A stretch of 64,000 nt of DNA, from the NCBI RefSeq assembly GCF_021390435.2, contig NZ_JAJVCN010000003.1, positions 1,493,501 to 1,557,500 on the forward strand, read 5' to 3'. Positions 24,370 to 33,627 of the stretch are shown in pieces. The stretch is from Kibdelosporangium philippinense (lineage in GTDB: Bacteria; Actinomycetota; Actinomycetes; Mycobacteriales; Pseudonocardiaceae). A model generated the notes under the pieces. It was given only the letters and a program-made list of their open reading frames with translations. It made no database searches and had not been told where the DNA came from. Position 1 is the first letter of the stretch. Each line of letters begins with the position of its first letter. A program made the translations under genes and the position numbers.

Positions 24370-25461
24370 TCAGACAGCGCTCCGCAGGCGTTCGGCCACC
24401 GCTTCCGGGGTCGTGTCGTTGATCCACACGGCCATCCCGGACTCCGACCCGGCCAGGTACTTCAGCTTGTCCTTGGTCCGCAGCACGGAGAACACCTCGA
24501 GATGCAGCCACGCCAGGTCACGCCCTTCGCGCACCGGAGCCTGGTGCCAGGCCGCTATATAAGGGAGAGGACGGTCATACAGCGAGTCCAGGTGCTTGAG
24601 CACGCGTGAGTACAGGTCCGCGAAGTCGTCACGCTCAACAGAAGTCAACGCGGGCAAGTCCGGCACCTGGCGGTGTGGCACCACGTGCACCTCGACCGGC
24701 CACCGAGCCGCCGCGGGCACAAAAGCCGTCCAGTGCTCAGACGATTCGATCACGCGAGTCCCCACCGCGCGCTCCGCGGCCAGCACATCGCCCATCACCG
24801 GGCGACCATGCTTGTCCTGGTACGCCGAAGCAACCTCGAGCATCCGCTCGGTGCGCGGAGTGATGAACGGGTACCCGTAGATCTGGCCGTGCGGGTGGCT
24901 CAGCGTGACGCCGATTTCCTCGCCACGGTTCTCGAACGGGAAAACCTGTGCCACATAAGGCAATGCGGACATCGCCTCGGTCCGGTCTGCCCAGACGTCA
25001 ACCACAGTCCGGATCCGCGGCACGGTCAGCTCACCAAAAGAACTGTTGTGGTTCGAGGTGAAACAGACCACCTCGCAACGGCCGCTGCCCGGCGCGCGCG
25101 GCACCATGTCCATTCCGTCCACAGTGGTCGGGGCGAAGCCATCCCCGTTGGTGTGCGAGAAGGACGGGAAGCGGTTCTCGAAGACAACAACGTCATAGCT
25201 CGACTCGGGAATCTCGGTCGGCCGGCCCGGCTCGCTTGGACACAGTGGACACGTCTCGGCCGGCGGTTTGTACGTCCGCGTCTGCCGGTGTGCGGCCATC
25301 ACCACCCACTCGTCGGTCAGCGGGTCACGCCGGATCTCCGAACTCGGGTGGAACGGGGGCAGGTCTCTTGTGTCTTTCGCGGTACGAGCCGGTGCGTCCG
25401 GTGTGTCGTCGAAATACACGATTTCCCGGCCGTCAGCCAGCCGGTTCACCGTACGCCTCAC
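24370..25461 (-). CDS. galT: galactose-1-phosphate uridylyltransferase
   Basis: A 363-residue HIT-superfamily enzyme. The zinc site begins with CPLC (71-74) and the active-site HPHGQ is at 189-193 (SHPHGQIYGYPF), with the second histidine set in WPVEVHVVPHR. It exchanges UMP between UDP-glucose and galactose-1-phosphate in the Leloir pathway. It overlaps the DeoR regulator by 4 bp, and the sugar ABC importer and alpha-galactosidase relic lie divergently beyond it, a complete galactoside-use locus. galE and galK are not in this window. Confidence 0.95.
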   Translation of the reverse strand: MRRTVNRLADGREIVYFDDTPDAPARTAKDTRDLPPFHPSSEIRRDPLTDEWVVMAAHRQTRTYKPPAETCPLCPSEPGRPTEIPESSYDVVVFENRFPSFSHTNGDGFAPTTVDGMDMVPRAPGSGRCEVVCFTSNHNSSFGELTVPRIRTVVDVWADRTEAMSALPYVAQVFPFENRGEEIGVTLSHPHGQIYGYPFITPRTERMLEVASAYQDKHGRPVMGDVLAAERAVGTRVIESSEHWTAFVPAAARWPVEVHVVPHRQVPDLPALTSVERDDFADLYSRVLKHLDSLYDRPLPYIAAWHQAPVREGRDLAWLHLEVFSVLRTKDKLKYLAGSESGMAVWINDTTPEAVAERLRSAV

Positions 25462-26291
25462 GCGGTTTCCCCTCCGGTGTCGGAAATCCCATCCTCATTC
25501 ACCTCGGCGATCATCAACTCACCGACGCGCTCGGCCAGGAACTCCCGGCCTTCCTGGCTCAACCCGTCGTCCGTGACCAGCACATCGGCGTCCTCGAGGT
25601 CCGCGATGGTGGAAATCCCGACGGTTCCCCACTTCGTGTGATCGGCGAGCACGACCAGCCGGCCGCCCGCCTCGACCAGAGCGCGGTTGGTCTCGCTCTC
25701 GTTGAGGTTCGGCGTCGTGTAGCCCGGTCCGGTGGCCATGCCGTGCACACCAAGAAAAACCATGTCCAAATGCAACGACCGCAACGTGTGCACCGCAACC
25801 GGACCGACTAAAGCGTCCGACGGCGTGCGCACTCCGCCCGTCAGCACGACTGTCCTGTCGGAACGGCCGGTGCGCTGTAGGACGTCGGCGACCTGGATCG
25901 AGTTCGTGACCACGGTCAGCTCGGGCACGTCGTCGAGGTACCTGGCGAGCGTCCAGGTCGTCGTCCCCGCGGACAGCCCGATCGCGGTGCCCGGTTTGAC
26001 CAGGGTCGCGGCGAGTGCGGAGATCGCTTCCTTCTGCGGCAGTTGCTGGACGGACTTCGCCTCGAAACCGGGCTCGTCGGTGCTGCGGCCGACGACCGCG
26101 GTCGCGCCGCCGTACACCTTCTCCACCAGCCCACGGCGCGACAGAACCTCGAGGTCACGGCGGACGGTCATATCCGAAACGCCCAGCCGGTCGACCAAGT
26201 CACTGACCCGGACCGCCCCGGTCTTCTTGACCTCTTCGAGGATCATCGCCTGCCGCTGCCGCGCGAGCACCGCACACCCCTTCCAGCCCAT
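25458..26291 (-). CDS. DeoR-family sugar-responsive repressor
   Basis: A protein of about 277 residues. The N-terminal winged HTH reads RQAMILEEVKKTGAVRVSDL and GVSDMTVRRDLEVLSRRGL, with the DeoR signature KVYGGA. The C-terminal sugar-phosphate sensor (ISOCOT fold) has GLSAGTTTWTLARYL and FLGVHGMATGPGYT. ATG 26291 is used; GTG 26270 is also plausible. It is coupled to galT and divergent from the importer. The inverted repeats at 26354-26400 lie between the two transcripts and are its likely operators. The inducer is probably a galactose phosphate. Confidence 0.92.
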   Translation of the reverse strand: MGWKGCAVLARQRQAMILEEVKKTGAVRVSDLVDRLGVSDMTVRRDLEVLSRRGLVEKVYGGATAVVGRSTDEPGFEAKSVQQLPQKEAISALAATLVKPGTAIGLSAGTTTWTLARYLDDVPELTVVTNSIQVADVLQRTGRSDRTVVLTGGVRTPSDALVGPVAVHTLRSLHLDMVFLGVHGMATGPGYTTPNLNESETNRALVEAGGRLVVLADHTKWGTVGISTIADLEDADVLVTDDGLSQEGREFLAERVGELMIAEVNEDGISDTGGETA

Positions 26292-26353
26292 GCCGTCACC
26301 CGTCGCGACGACACGCACTCGCCGCGAGCATAGGCGACAACGCAACATACTCA

Positions 26354-26400
26354 AACATCCGACCCGACCGATGTTGTTGGATGTTCGGTCCGATCCAACA
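26354..26400. promoter_or_regulatory. overlapping inverted repeats, probable DeoR operators
   Basis: AACATC (26354-26359) is inverted against GATGTT (26370-26375), and TGTTGGAT (26375-26382) against ATCCAACA (26393-26400), each with a 10-bp spacer. The shared ACATC/GATGT element repeats in this divergent region between the galactose regulator and the ABC importer, which suits DeoR control of both. Confidence 0.6.
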
Positions 26401-26547
26401 TCGATAAAGTCGCCATCTACCTCCCATTTTACCTGCACCACGTTCATCCAACCGGGTTAACAGCTGCGTAACGAGGCTTGACAGGACGTGCCTTCGCTAC
26501 CAGATTGTGAGCACTCTTGTTTGAGTCCGTGGGTTTGGGAGCGACAT

Positions 26548-27852
26548 ATGAACCACCGCAACGATGCGATGATCGGGCGCAGAACGGCCATGAAGGGCCT
26601 GTTCGCCACCATGGGTCTCGCGGCCGTCCCCGGACTGGCCGCCTGTGGTGACTCCGGCTCCTCCGGCGGTGGAGGTGGCAACGGACCGGTCACCCTCGGA
26701 TCGAACTACTCCGACGAGGTGCCCAAGGGCGCGCTCGACGCGGTCATCAAGGCCTTCACCCAGGCGCAGGGCGTCCAGGTGAACATCAACACCAAGGACC
26801 ACGAGGCGTTCCAGCAGCAGATCAACTCGTACCTGCAGGCAGGCGCGGACGACGTCTGGTCGTGGTTCGCGGGCTTCCGGCTCCGCTTCTTCGCGTCGAA
26901 GCAGCTGGTCGGCGACATCTCCGAGCTGTGGAAGTCGCTCGAGGGCAACTACACGCAGGCCCAGAAGGAAGCTTCGACCGGCGACGACGGCAAGCAGTAC
27001 TTCGTACCGTTCTACTCCTACCCGTGGGCAGTGTTCTACCGGCCGAGCGTCTTCCAGCAGCGCGGCTACACGGTCCCGAAGACCTTCGACGAGTACATCG
27101 CGCTTGCCACGAAGATGAAGGCCGACAACATCGTGCCGATCGCCGCCGGCCAGAAGAACGGCTGGCCGCAGCTTGGCACGTTCGACCAGATCAACTTCCG
27201 GACCAATGGCTACCAGTTCCACGTCGACCTGATGGCTGGCAAGGAGGACTGGGCAGGCCCGAAGGTGCGCGCCACCTTCGACAACTGGAAGCGGATGCTG
27301 GAGTTCTACCAGCCGAACTCGCTCGGCCGGGACTGGCAGGAGGCCGCCCAGTCGGTGCTCAAGGGCGACGCCGGGATGATGGTGATCGGCTCGCAGCAGA
27401 TCGGCCAGCAGTTCAGCGTCGGCGGCAAGCTCGACGACCTGGACTTCTTCGCCTTCCCGCAGATCGACCCGACACACGGCCAGGACACCATCGAGGCCCC
27501 GATCGACGGCTTCGCCCAGTCGGTCAAGCCGCGCGACAAGGCGGCCGCGGACAAGCTGCTGACCTACATCTCCACCGCCGCGGCACAGCAGACGTACCTG
27601 AAGTCGGACCCGACGAGCATCGCGGCCAGCAACAAGGCGGATTCCGCCTCGTACAACAAGCTTCAGCAGAAGTGCGTGCAGTTCGTCAACGAGGCCAAGC
27701 ACATCACGCAGTTCCTCGACCGCGACACCGACCCTGGCTTCGCCAGCGAGGTCGCGATCAACAGCGTGAACGACTTCATCAAGAACCCGAACGACATCGA
27801 CGGTCTCGTCAAGAAGATCGCCAGCCAGTCCAAGCAGTACTTCCAGAAGTAA
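26548..27852 (+). CDS. sugar ABC transporter substrate-binding lipoprotein
   Basis: A 434-residue protein from ATG 26548, preceded by GGGAG. It has a twin-arginine-like start (IGRRTAMKG), a hydrophobic core and a lipobox LAAC, then a Gly/Ser linker and the solute-binding fold (family 1). The conserved FYSYPWAVFYRPSVFQQRGY and an aromatic-rich pocket fit sugar binding. It is the first gene of SBP-permease-permease, each overlapping the next. No ATPase is in the set, so a shared MsiK-type ATPase elsewhere is expected. Context suggests alpha-galactosides (melibiose or raffinose) as ligands. Confidence 0.93.
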   Translation: MNHRNDAMIGRRTAMKGLFATMGLAAVPGLAACGDSGSSGGGGGNGPVTLGSNYSDEVPKGALDAVIKAFTQAQGVQVNINTKDHEAFQQQINSYLQAGADDVWSWFAGFRLRFFASKQLVGDISELWKSLEGNYTQAQKEASTGDDGKQYFVPFYSYPWAVFYRPSVFQQRGYTVPKTFDEYIALATKMKADNIVPIAAGQKNGWPQLGTFDQINFRTNGYQFHVDLMAGKEDWAGPKVRATFDNWKRMLEFYQPNSLGRDWQEAAQSVLKGDAGMMVIGSQQIGQQFSVGGKLDDLDFFAFPQIDPTHGQDTIEAPIDGFAQSVKPRDKAAADKLLTYISTAAAQQTYLKSDPTSIAASNKADSASYNKLQQKCVQFVNEAKHITQFLDRDTDPGFASEVAINSVNDFIKNPNDIDGLVKKIASQSKQYFQK

Positions 27853-28808
27853 TGACAGTTCTCGAGAACACGCCTCGCGTCGAGGAGACGCCGTCCCCTC
27901 GCAAGAAGGGGCGGCGCCGGGCTACGGCGCTGTCCGGGACCGACCGGATCGTCCTGCTGCTCATGGTCGGCATTCCCACGCTGCTGCACTTGGCGCTGGT
28001 GTGGGTGCCGACGTTGTCGTCCGTGCTGCTGTCGTTCACCTCGTGGGACGGCATCGGCGACCTCGACCAGATCAAGTTCGTCGGGGTGCAGAACTACTCG
28101 GACATCTTCACCGCGTACCCACGGTTCTGGCCCGCCGTGCAGCACAACCTGATCTGGCTGATCTTCCTGATCGTGCTGCCGACCAGCTTCGGGCTGCTAC
28201 TCGCGGTGCTGCTTGACCGGCAGCTCAAGTTCACCAGGATCTACCAGTCGATCCTGTACTTGCCGGTGGTCCTCGCGCTTGCCATGGTCGGCTTCATCTG
28301 GCAGCTGATGTACGAGCCGAACCTCGGCCTTGTCAACAACCTGCTCGGCATCGCGCAGTCCAATCCCGTTGACTGGCTTGGTGATTCGGACATCAACATC
28401 TACGCCGTGTTGATCGCCGCCGGTTGGAAACACACGGGTTACGTGATGTTGTTGTACTTGGCCGGGTTGAAGTCGTTCGACCCTTCGCTCAAGGAAGCAG
28501 CCGCGCTGGACGGCGCCAACGGCTGGCAGACGTTCTGGCGGGTCACTTTCCCCGTTCTCAAGCCGATCAACGTGATCGTGCTGGTGATCACCGTGATCGA
28601 GGGCCTGCGCGCGTTCGACATCGTGTACGCGATCAACCGTGGCCGAAACGGCCTCGAACTGGTCTCCGTGCTGATCACCGACAACATCATCGGCGAGGCA
28701 AGCCGGATCGGCTGGGGTTCCGCGCTCGCGGTGATCCTGCTGGTGATCTCGCTCGGCTTCATCATCACGTACCTGGTCCAGGTCTTCCGTAAGGAGGAAC
28801 GAGCGTGA
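27852..28808 (+). CDS. sugar ABC transporter permease (MalF-like)
   Basis: A 318-residue protein starting at ATG 27852, overlapping the upstream stop (TAATG). It has six membrane helices after a basic cytoplasmic start and the EAA loop EAAALDGANGWQTFWRVTFP, which contacts the ATPase. It pairs with the permease at 28805 to form the importer channel. Confidence 0.95.
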   Translation: MTVLENTPRVEETPSPRKKGRRRATALSGTDRIVLLLMVGIPTLLHLALVWVPTLSSVLLSFTSWDGIGDLDQIKFVGVQNYSDIFTAYPRFWPAVQHNLIWLIFLIVLPTSFGLLLAVLLDRQLKFTRIYQSILYLPVVLALAMVGFIWQLMYEPNLGLVNNLLGIAQSNPVDWLGDSDINIYAVLIAAGWKHTGYVMLLYLAGLKSFDPSLKEAAALDGANGWQTFWRVTFPVLKPINVIVLVITVIEGLRAFDIVYAINRGRNGLELVSVLITDNIIGEASRIGWGSALAVILLVISLGFIITYLVQVFRKEERA

Positions 28809-29728
28809 CGACGACCTTGGACCGTCCGCCCGTCAAGAAGGCAGGCGTCGGCGAGCGGGAGAAGAAGAACGCCCGGCTGAAGGCAAGCCGTATCGCGCTG
28901 CACACGTTCCTGATCGCGGTGTGCCTGATCTGGCTGGCTCCCTTGCTGTGGACGGTGTTCGCATCCTTGCGGACCTATGAGGACACTGCGACCAACGGCT
29001 ACTTCTCGCTGCCGTCCCAGCTGACGCTGAGCAACTTCGGCAAGGCGTGGGAGACCGCGGATCTGCCGAACTACTTCGGCAACACGCTGATCATCACGAT
29101 CCCCGCGCTGATCATCACGTTGCTGTTCAGCTCGTTCGTGGCGTTCGGCGTGACCAGGTTCAGCTTCAAGTTCAACCTGGCGCTGCTGATGCTGTTCACC
29201 GCTGGCAACCTGTTGCCGCAGCAGGTGATCATCACGCCGCTGTACCGGATGTTCCGGCTGATCCCCGTGCCCGAGTGGATCAACTACAAGGAAACCCTGC
29301 TGGACACCCAGCTCGGGCTGATCCTCATCCACATCGCGTTCCAGATCGGCTTCTGCACGTTCGTGCTGAGCAACTACATGAAGACCATCCCGAACGAGCT
29401 GACCGAGGCCGCTCGGGTGGACGGAGCCGGTGTGTTCCGTCAGTACTGGCAGGTCATCCTGCCGCTGTGCCGACCCGCCCTCGGCGCACTGGCCACGCTC
29501 GAGTTCACCTGGATCTACAACGACTTCTTCTGGGCCATCGTGTTGATCCAGACCGGTGACAAGATGCCGATCACATCGGCGTTGTCGAACTTGAAAGGCC
29601 AGTTCTTCACCGACTACAACTTGCTCGCGGCGGGTTCCCTCTTGGTGGCACTGCCATGTCTGGTGGTGTTCTTCGCATTGCAACGGCAGTTCGTCGGTGG
29701 TCTGACCCTAGGATCGACGAAAGGCTGA
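28805..29728 (+). CDS. sugar ABC transporter permease (MalG-like)
   Basis: A 307-residue protein from GTG 28805, overlapping the MalF-like stop. It has six helices and the EAA motif EAARVDGAGVFRQYWQVILP. It is the second half of the importer channel. The alpha-galactosidase relic begins 5 bp after its stop, so uptake and hydrolysis were one operon. Confidence 0.95.
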   Translation: MTTTLDRPPVKKAGVGEREKKNARLKASRIALHTFLIAVCLIWLAPLLWTVFASLRTYEDTATNGYFSLPSQLTLSNFGKAWETADLPNYFGNTLIITIPALIITLLFSSFVAFGVTRFSFKFNLALLMLFTAGNLLPQQVIITPLYRMFRLIPVPEWINYKETLLDTQLGLILIHIAFQIGFCTFVLSNYMKTIPNELTEAARVDGAGVFRQYWQVILPLCRPALGALATLEFTWIYNDFFWAIVLIQTGDKMPITSALSNLKGQFFTDYNLLAAGSLLVALPCLVVFFALQRQFVGGLTLGSTKG

Positions 29729-29733
29729 AACCT

Positions 29734-31048
29734 GTGCGGCCGGTGACCGATATCCCCATCGAACCTGCCCGCGCCGTCATCCACGAACAGGGCTGGCAGT
29801 CCTGGTCGCCGTCAACCTCATATCGTCCCGGCTCGCCGCCGCACCGACCGTCCACTCAGACCAGACGGATCGGTGCGTGGCGAGCCGAGTCCTTTCCCGC
29901 GCCGGATGTCTACCGCGGCGAAGGATTGATCGCGGTGGACCCGGGCGATGGTCCGGTGCACGTGATCGCGTCGGCGGATCCGGTGAACTCCGTTCCAGCG
30001 ATCGATGTGTCCATCATGGACTTCCGGGCGGTCGTGACGGCTTCTTCGGATGACGTTGTGGTGACGACGTATGACGGTTCAGTTCAGGAAGCGTTGGCGC
30101 GTTGGGCGGACTCGGTGGTTTCCTCGCTGGGACTGGCGGCGCCCCGGCCCGCGCCGACGATCTGGTGTTCCTGGTACCAGTACTTCACCAAGGTCACCGA
30201 GGCCAATGTGGACTCGAACCTCGCATTGATGGACCGGCGTGGTGCAAGTGGACGACGGCTACCAGGCTGAGATCGGCGACTGGCTGATCCCGTCTGGCGA
30301 TTTCGCCGACGTGCCAGGTTTGTTCGCCCGGATCCGGGATTCGGGTCGCCGGGCAGGCATCTGGACGGCTCCTTTCCTTGTCGGCGCACTGTCCCAAGTC
30401 GCGGCCGAGCATCCGGATTGGTTGGTACGTAACGACGACGGCTCACCGGTCAGTGCTGGGCACAACTGGAACCAGGATCTGTACGCTTTGGACAGCACAC
30501 ATCCTGGCGCGGCGGACTACCTGGCGACGGTGTTCCGGACGTTCCGCGACTGGGGCATCGACTTCCACAAGATCGACTTCGTCTACGCGGGCGCGTTGCC
30601 TGGCAAGCGGTACAGCGATATCTCGCCGATCCAGGCGTACCGCGATGCTTTGGGCTTGATCAGGGAAGCGATCGGGTCCGACGCCTATCTGTTGGGCTGT
30701 GGCGCGCCACAGCTGCCGTCGATCGGTTTGGTGGACGCGATGCGCGTCAGCCCGGACATCGCGCCGACCTATTTGCCTGAGGACGATGACATTTCCATGC
30801 CAGGGCAATGGGGTGCGGTGCTCAACGGCGAATCGCGGTCGTTTCAACATGGACGATTCTGGGTGAACGATCCGGACTGCATTGTTGCCAGACCTGGAAT
30901 CGAGCGGCGCGAGGGATGGGCTTCGCACGTATCGAAGTTCGGTGGCCTGCGCGGCTCGTCGGATGCCATTGACCAGCTTGATGATTGGGGCTTGGAGACC
31001 ACGCGGCGGCTGCTGAGTGAACCCGTCCCACGTTATTTCATCGACTGA
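29734..31048 (+). pseudogene. alpha-galactosidase (GH36 family) disrupted by a frameshift
   Basis: GTG 29734 opens a frame that reads QGWQSWSPST... and TIWCSWYQYFTKVTEANVDS, then goes out of sense after NLALMDR and stops at 30270. The next frame resumes at about 30239 with VVQVDDGYQAEIGDWL and holds the rest: WTAPFLVGA, the nucleophile region FHKIDFVYAGAL and the acid/base region AMRVSPDIAPTY, to 31048. Relatives have about 7 more residues between MDR and VVQVDDG, so roughly 17 bp appear deleted near 30238. The missing bases make a simple sequencing slip less likely. As it stands the enzyme would be inactive, although galT and the importer are intact. Confidence 0.85.
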
Positions 31049-31973
31049 CTTCGGTGCCTGGCGTACCGGGGATGGTCGAGGACACCATTGCCCGGTAGGC
31101 GGTCTGAGCCATCGCTGTGACGTTCCCTCTGGCCACGTTGGCCGAGGGTGACTGGCTGGTCAGGAGTACTACGGCGAACAGTTCCTGCTCGTAGCTGACG
31201 AGACCGGCGCTGTGCAGGTAAAGCCTGTTGCCGTAGTACATCCAGCCCTGTTTGGTGATCGGCTTGAAGGGCTCGCCAAGCAAGCCGAAACCCTGGTTGA
31301 ACCCGTCAGCCGCGGTGGCCGGGGCGGCGGCGAGGGCGGCAAGGATGATGTCCCGGTCGTCGGGCGCCATCTCCGTAACGATGTGCTGATACAGGCGCGC
31401 GTAGCCAGCGGGCGAGACAACGACTTCACCCCACTGGCTGCGGTCGTCTGGGCTGTGTGTGTCAACCATGCCAAGGGAAGCGGCCACGCGGTCCATCGCA
31501 TTAGGACCGTCGAACCTGACCCACAGCGAGTTCATCGCGTTGTCGTCGCTCGGTCCAAGCGCCCGGTTGATCAGGTTCTGGACCGTCGGCGTGATCTCGA
31601 CGTCACGATCGAGCATGTCTACAACAAGCATGAGCTTGCTCAGTGAGGCCGTATAGAACTGTCCGGCGCCGCTCGTCGCGAGCTGACCGGTGTTCAGGTC
31701 CATCACGGCGATTCCTGAGGTGACCCCCTTGGGTACGGCCGCACTCGCTGCGTCAACCATCGCTGCGGCGATGTTGGTCGCCTGCGGTGCTTGCGCGAGC
31801 GGTTCCTGCGACTGCTCTGGCTCGGGTGACGGCTCGATCGTCACTCGTGGCGCCGCCAACACGGCGACTGCGGGGTCGGCCGGGGTAACCGACATCGCCG
31901 GTGCTGACGCCACGAGCACGATCGCGGCCACCAGGTAGCCGCTCAGGAAGGCTCTTCTACCCAAGGGGGACAC
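31038..31973 (-). CDS. secreted serine hydrolase of the class A beta-lactamase fold
   Basis: A protein of about 311 residues from GTG 31973; longer starts up to 32060 would overlap the TetR gene. A hydrophobic signal segment follows RRAFLSG. The catalytic S-x-x-K is TASLSKLMLV, and the SDN-like element is PSDDNAMNSL. A KTG-like KQGWMYYG lies near the C-terminus, where the Thr of KTG is replaced by Gln-Gly. This pattern is common in actinobacterial beta-lactamase-like proteins, which may act on penicillin-type substrates or peptidoglycan. Its 3' end overlaps the alpha-galactosidase relic by 11 bp. Antibiotic hydrolysis is not certain. Confidence 0.8.
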   Translation of the reverse strand: MSPLGRRAFLSGYLVAAIVLVASAPAMSVTPADPAVAVLAAPRVTIEPSPEPEQSQEPLAQAPQATNIAAAMVDAASAAVPKGVTSGIAVMDLNTGQLATSGAGQFYTASLSKLMLVVDMLDRDVEITPTVQNLINRALGPSDDNAMNSLWVRFDGPNAMDRVAASLGMVDTHSPDDRSQWGEVVVSPAGYARLYQHIVTEMAPDDRDIILAALAAAPATAADGFNQGFGLLGEPFKPITKQGWMYYGNRLYLHSAGLVSYEQELFAVVLLTSQSPSANVARGNVTAMAQTAYRAMVSSTIPGTPGTEVSR

Positions 31974-32026
31974 AACATCAAAGCTATGAACCCCAACTAG
32001 GAAATGGGTGAGAGCGACCTGTCGAT

Positions 32027-32641
32027 TTACTTTCGACCGGCGTCCAACCTCTGCGTCCACACTGCGTGCTCGTCCGGATCCAGCACGCTACCGATGAAGA
32101 GGTCCCGCAAGGCAACGAACAGATCCTCGGTGTCACTGTCGCGCTGCTCGACCAGATGGAGCAGACCAAAGCCGAGTCCTAATGCGACGAACGCCCGAGC
32201 GGCACCTACGCCTCTTGGCGCGCCAGCCGCGGTGAGCCCGGCGACCGCCCAATCCTGATAGCTGTCCAACGCGTTGCGGGCCGCCTCAGCAAGCTCTGGC
32301 GTCCGGGCGGCGTTCAACAGCACCTCGTAGAACGCCAGCCGCTTGGCCTTGTCAAGCCCCATGACTTGCTCGGCGTACCACTCGGCGACCTGCGCGGGCG
32401 CGACCTCGCCCTCGTGCGGCAGCCCGATTTCCTCGGACCGTTGCTTGACGAACGCGGTCAGCGCCTCGGCGATGAGCTCGTCGATCGAGGAGAAGTAGTA
32501 GCTCGCCGTCGCCAAGGGGACCTCGGCGCGTTCCGTCACGGCGCGGTGCGTCGTCCCAGCTACGCCCCTTTCGCCGACCACCTCGACCGCGGCTTCCAAC
32601 AAGGCGTCCCTGCGGGGCTGTTTGCGTCGGTTGCGAGCCAT
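32027..32641 (-). CDS. TetR-family transcriptional regulator
   Basis: A 204-residue protein from ATG 32641. HTH residues 10-55 include GVAGTTHRAVTERAEVPLAT and SYYFSSIDELIAEAL, followed by a helical ligand domain. It is divergent from the secreted lipase gene at 32751, and the palindrome CTTGGAA-GTTC-TTCCAAG lies between them. It therefore probably represses the lipase and itself. The signal could be a lipid or fatty acid (inference). Confidence 0.9.
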   Translation of the reverse strand: MARNRRKQPRRDALLEAAVEVVGERGVAGTTHRAVTERAEVPLATASYYFSSIDELIAEALTAFVKQRSEEIGLPHEGEVAPAQVAEWYAEQVMGLDKAKRLAFYEVLLNAARTPELAEAARNALDSYQDWAVAGLTAAGAPRGVGAARAFVALGLGFGLLHLVEQRDSDTEDLFVALRDLFIGSVLDPDEHAVWTQRLDAGRK

Positions 32642-32678
32642 GCTGAAACGGTACCGAACAAACTTCTTGGATGTAGTT

Positions 32679-32696
32679 CTTGGAAGTTCTTCCAAG
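32679..32696. promoter_or_regulatory. palindromic operator between TetR and lipase genes
   Basis: CTTGGAA (32679-32685) and TTCCAAG (32690-32696) form a perfect 7-bp inverted repeat with a 4-bp centre; a further CTTCTTGGA half-site lies at about 32663. It is 55 bp before the lipase start and 38 bp before the TetR start. Confidence 0.65.
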
Positions 32697-32750
32697 TTCA
32701 GGGTAGCGTCCAGCGCGTAACCGGATTCCCACGCTCAGTGAGGAGTGCAG

Positions 32751-33545
32751 ATGAATCGGGTACTCCGGCGGGTCTTCGCCCTGTCCGCCGCCGGCCTGCT
32801 GTTCACGGCTATCCCCGCCACCGCCGCACCTTCCGGCGGCATCAACGACTTTTCCTGCCGTCCATCGGCGGCGCACCCCCGGCCGGTCGTGACCGCGCAC
32901 GGCCTGTTCGGCAACGGTCCAGGCAACTTCCTGGCCATCGCGCCCGTTTTGGCCGGCCAGGGTTATTGCGTGTTCACGCCGACGTACGGCCAGTCCGTTC
33001 TGCCGGGAATCGGTGGCACGGACTACGTCCAGAACTCCGCCAAGGAGTTCGGCACCTATATAGACAAGGTTCGCGCGGCGACCGGTGCGGCCAAAGTGGA
33101 CATCGTCGGCCACTCCGAGGGCGGCATCATGCCGCGCTATTACCTCAAGAACCTCGGCGGTGCCGCCAAGGTCAACCACTTCGTCGCCCTCGCGCCGCCG
33201 AACCACGGCACGACGATGAGCGGCATCGCCGAACTCGCGAAGCTCTTTCCCGGCGCGGCCCAGTTGCTCGTCGGCGGTCTCTGCAAGTCCTGCCTGCAGC
33301 TGATCCGCGACTCGGATTTCATCCGGGATCTCAATTCCGGCGGCGAGACGCAGGCTGGCGTGCGGTACACGGTCATCGTGAGCACGACGGATTTCCTGGT
33401 GACACCGGTGTCCACGTCCTTCCTTTCTGGACCGAACGTCCGGAATATCGTGATACAGGACGAGCACCCTGGCGTGTTCGTCGGACACATCCAGCTGGCG
33501 TACGACCCGCTGAGCATCGGCTACATCACATCGGCACTGGCATAA
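32751..33545 (+). CDS. secreted lipase/esterase (alpha/beta hydrolase)
   Basis: A 264-residue protein; ATG 32751 follows AGGAG. There is an N-terminal signal peptide (RRVFALSAAGLLFTAIPATAA) with cleavage near residue 26. The family's oxyanion segment VVTAHGLFGNG and nucleophile elbow VGHSEGG (serine) are clear, with D in a later loop and H in VGHIQL near the end. The family (EstA/LipA type) hydrolyses triglycerides or esters outside the cell. It is divergent from the TetR gene. Four cysteines suggest two disulfides. Confidence 0.92.
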   Translation: MNRVLRRVFALSAAGLLFTAIPATAAPSGGINDFSCRPSAAHPRPVVTAHGLFGNGPGNFLAIAPVLAGQGYCVFTPTYGQSVLPGIGGTDYVQNSAKEFGTYIDKVRAATGAAKVDIVGHSEGGIMPRYYLKNLGGAAKVNHFVALAPPNHGTTMSGIAELAKLFPGAAQLLVGGLCKSCLQLIRDSDFIRDLNSGGETQAGVRYTVIVSTTDFLVTPVSTSFLSGPNVRNIVIQDEHPGVFVGHIQLAYDPLSIGYITSALA

Positions 33546-33566
33546 AACGGCAGTCACCCCTGTTGA

Positions 33567-33611
33567 TAGCTACCAGTGACAGTCACTAATCTTGACTATC
33601 ACTGGTAGCTA
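33567..33611. promoter_or_regulatory. 15-bp inverted repeat before the hydrolase gene
   Basis: TAGCTACCAGTGACA (33567-33581) is inverted against TATCACTGGTAGCTA (33597-33611) with one mismatch, and a smaller palindrome AGTGAC-A-GTCACT overlaps it. It ends 16 bp before the next start codon, where it could be an operator or block the ribosome site. It could also act as the lipase terminator. Confidence 0.6.
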
Positions 33612-33627
33612 CCGGAGAGGTGCTGTG

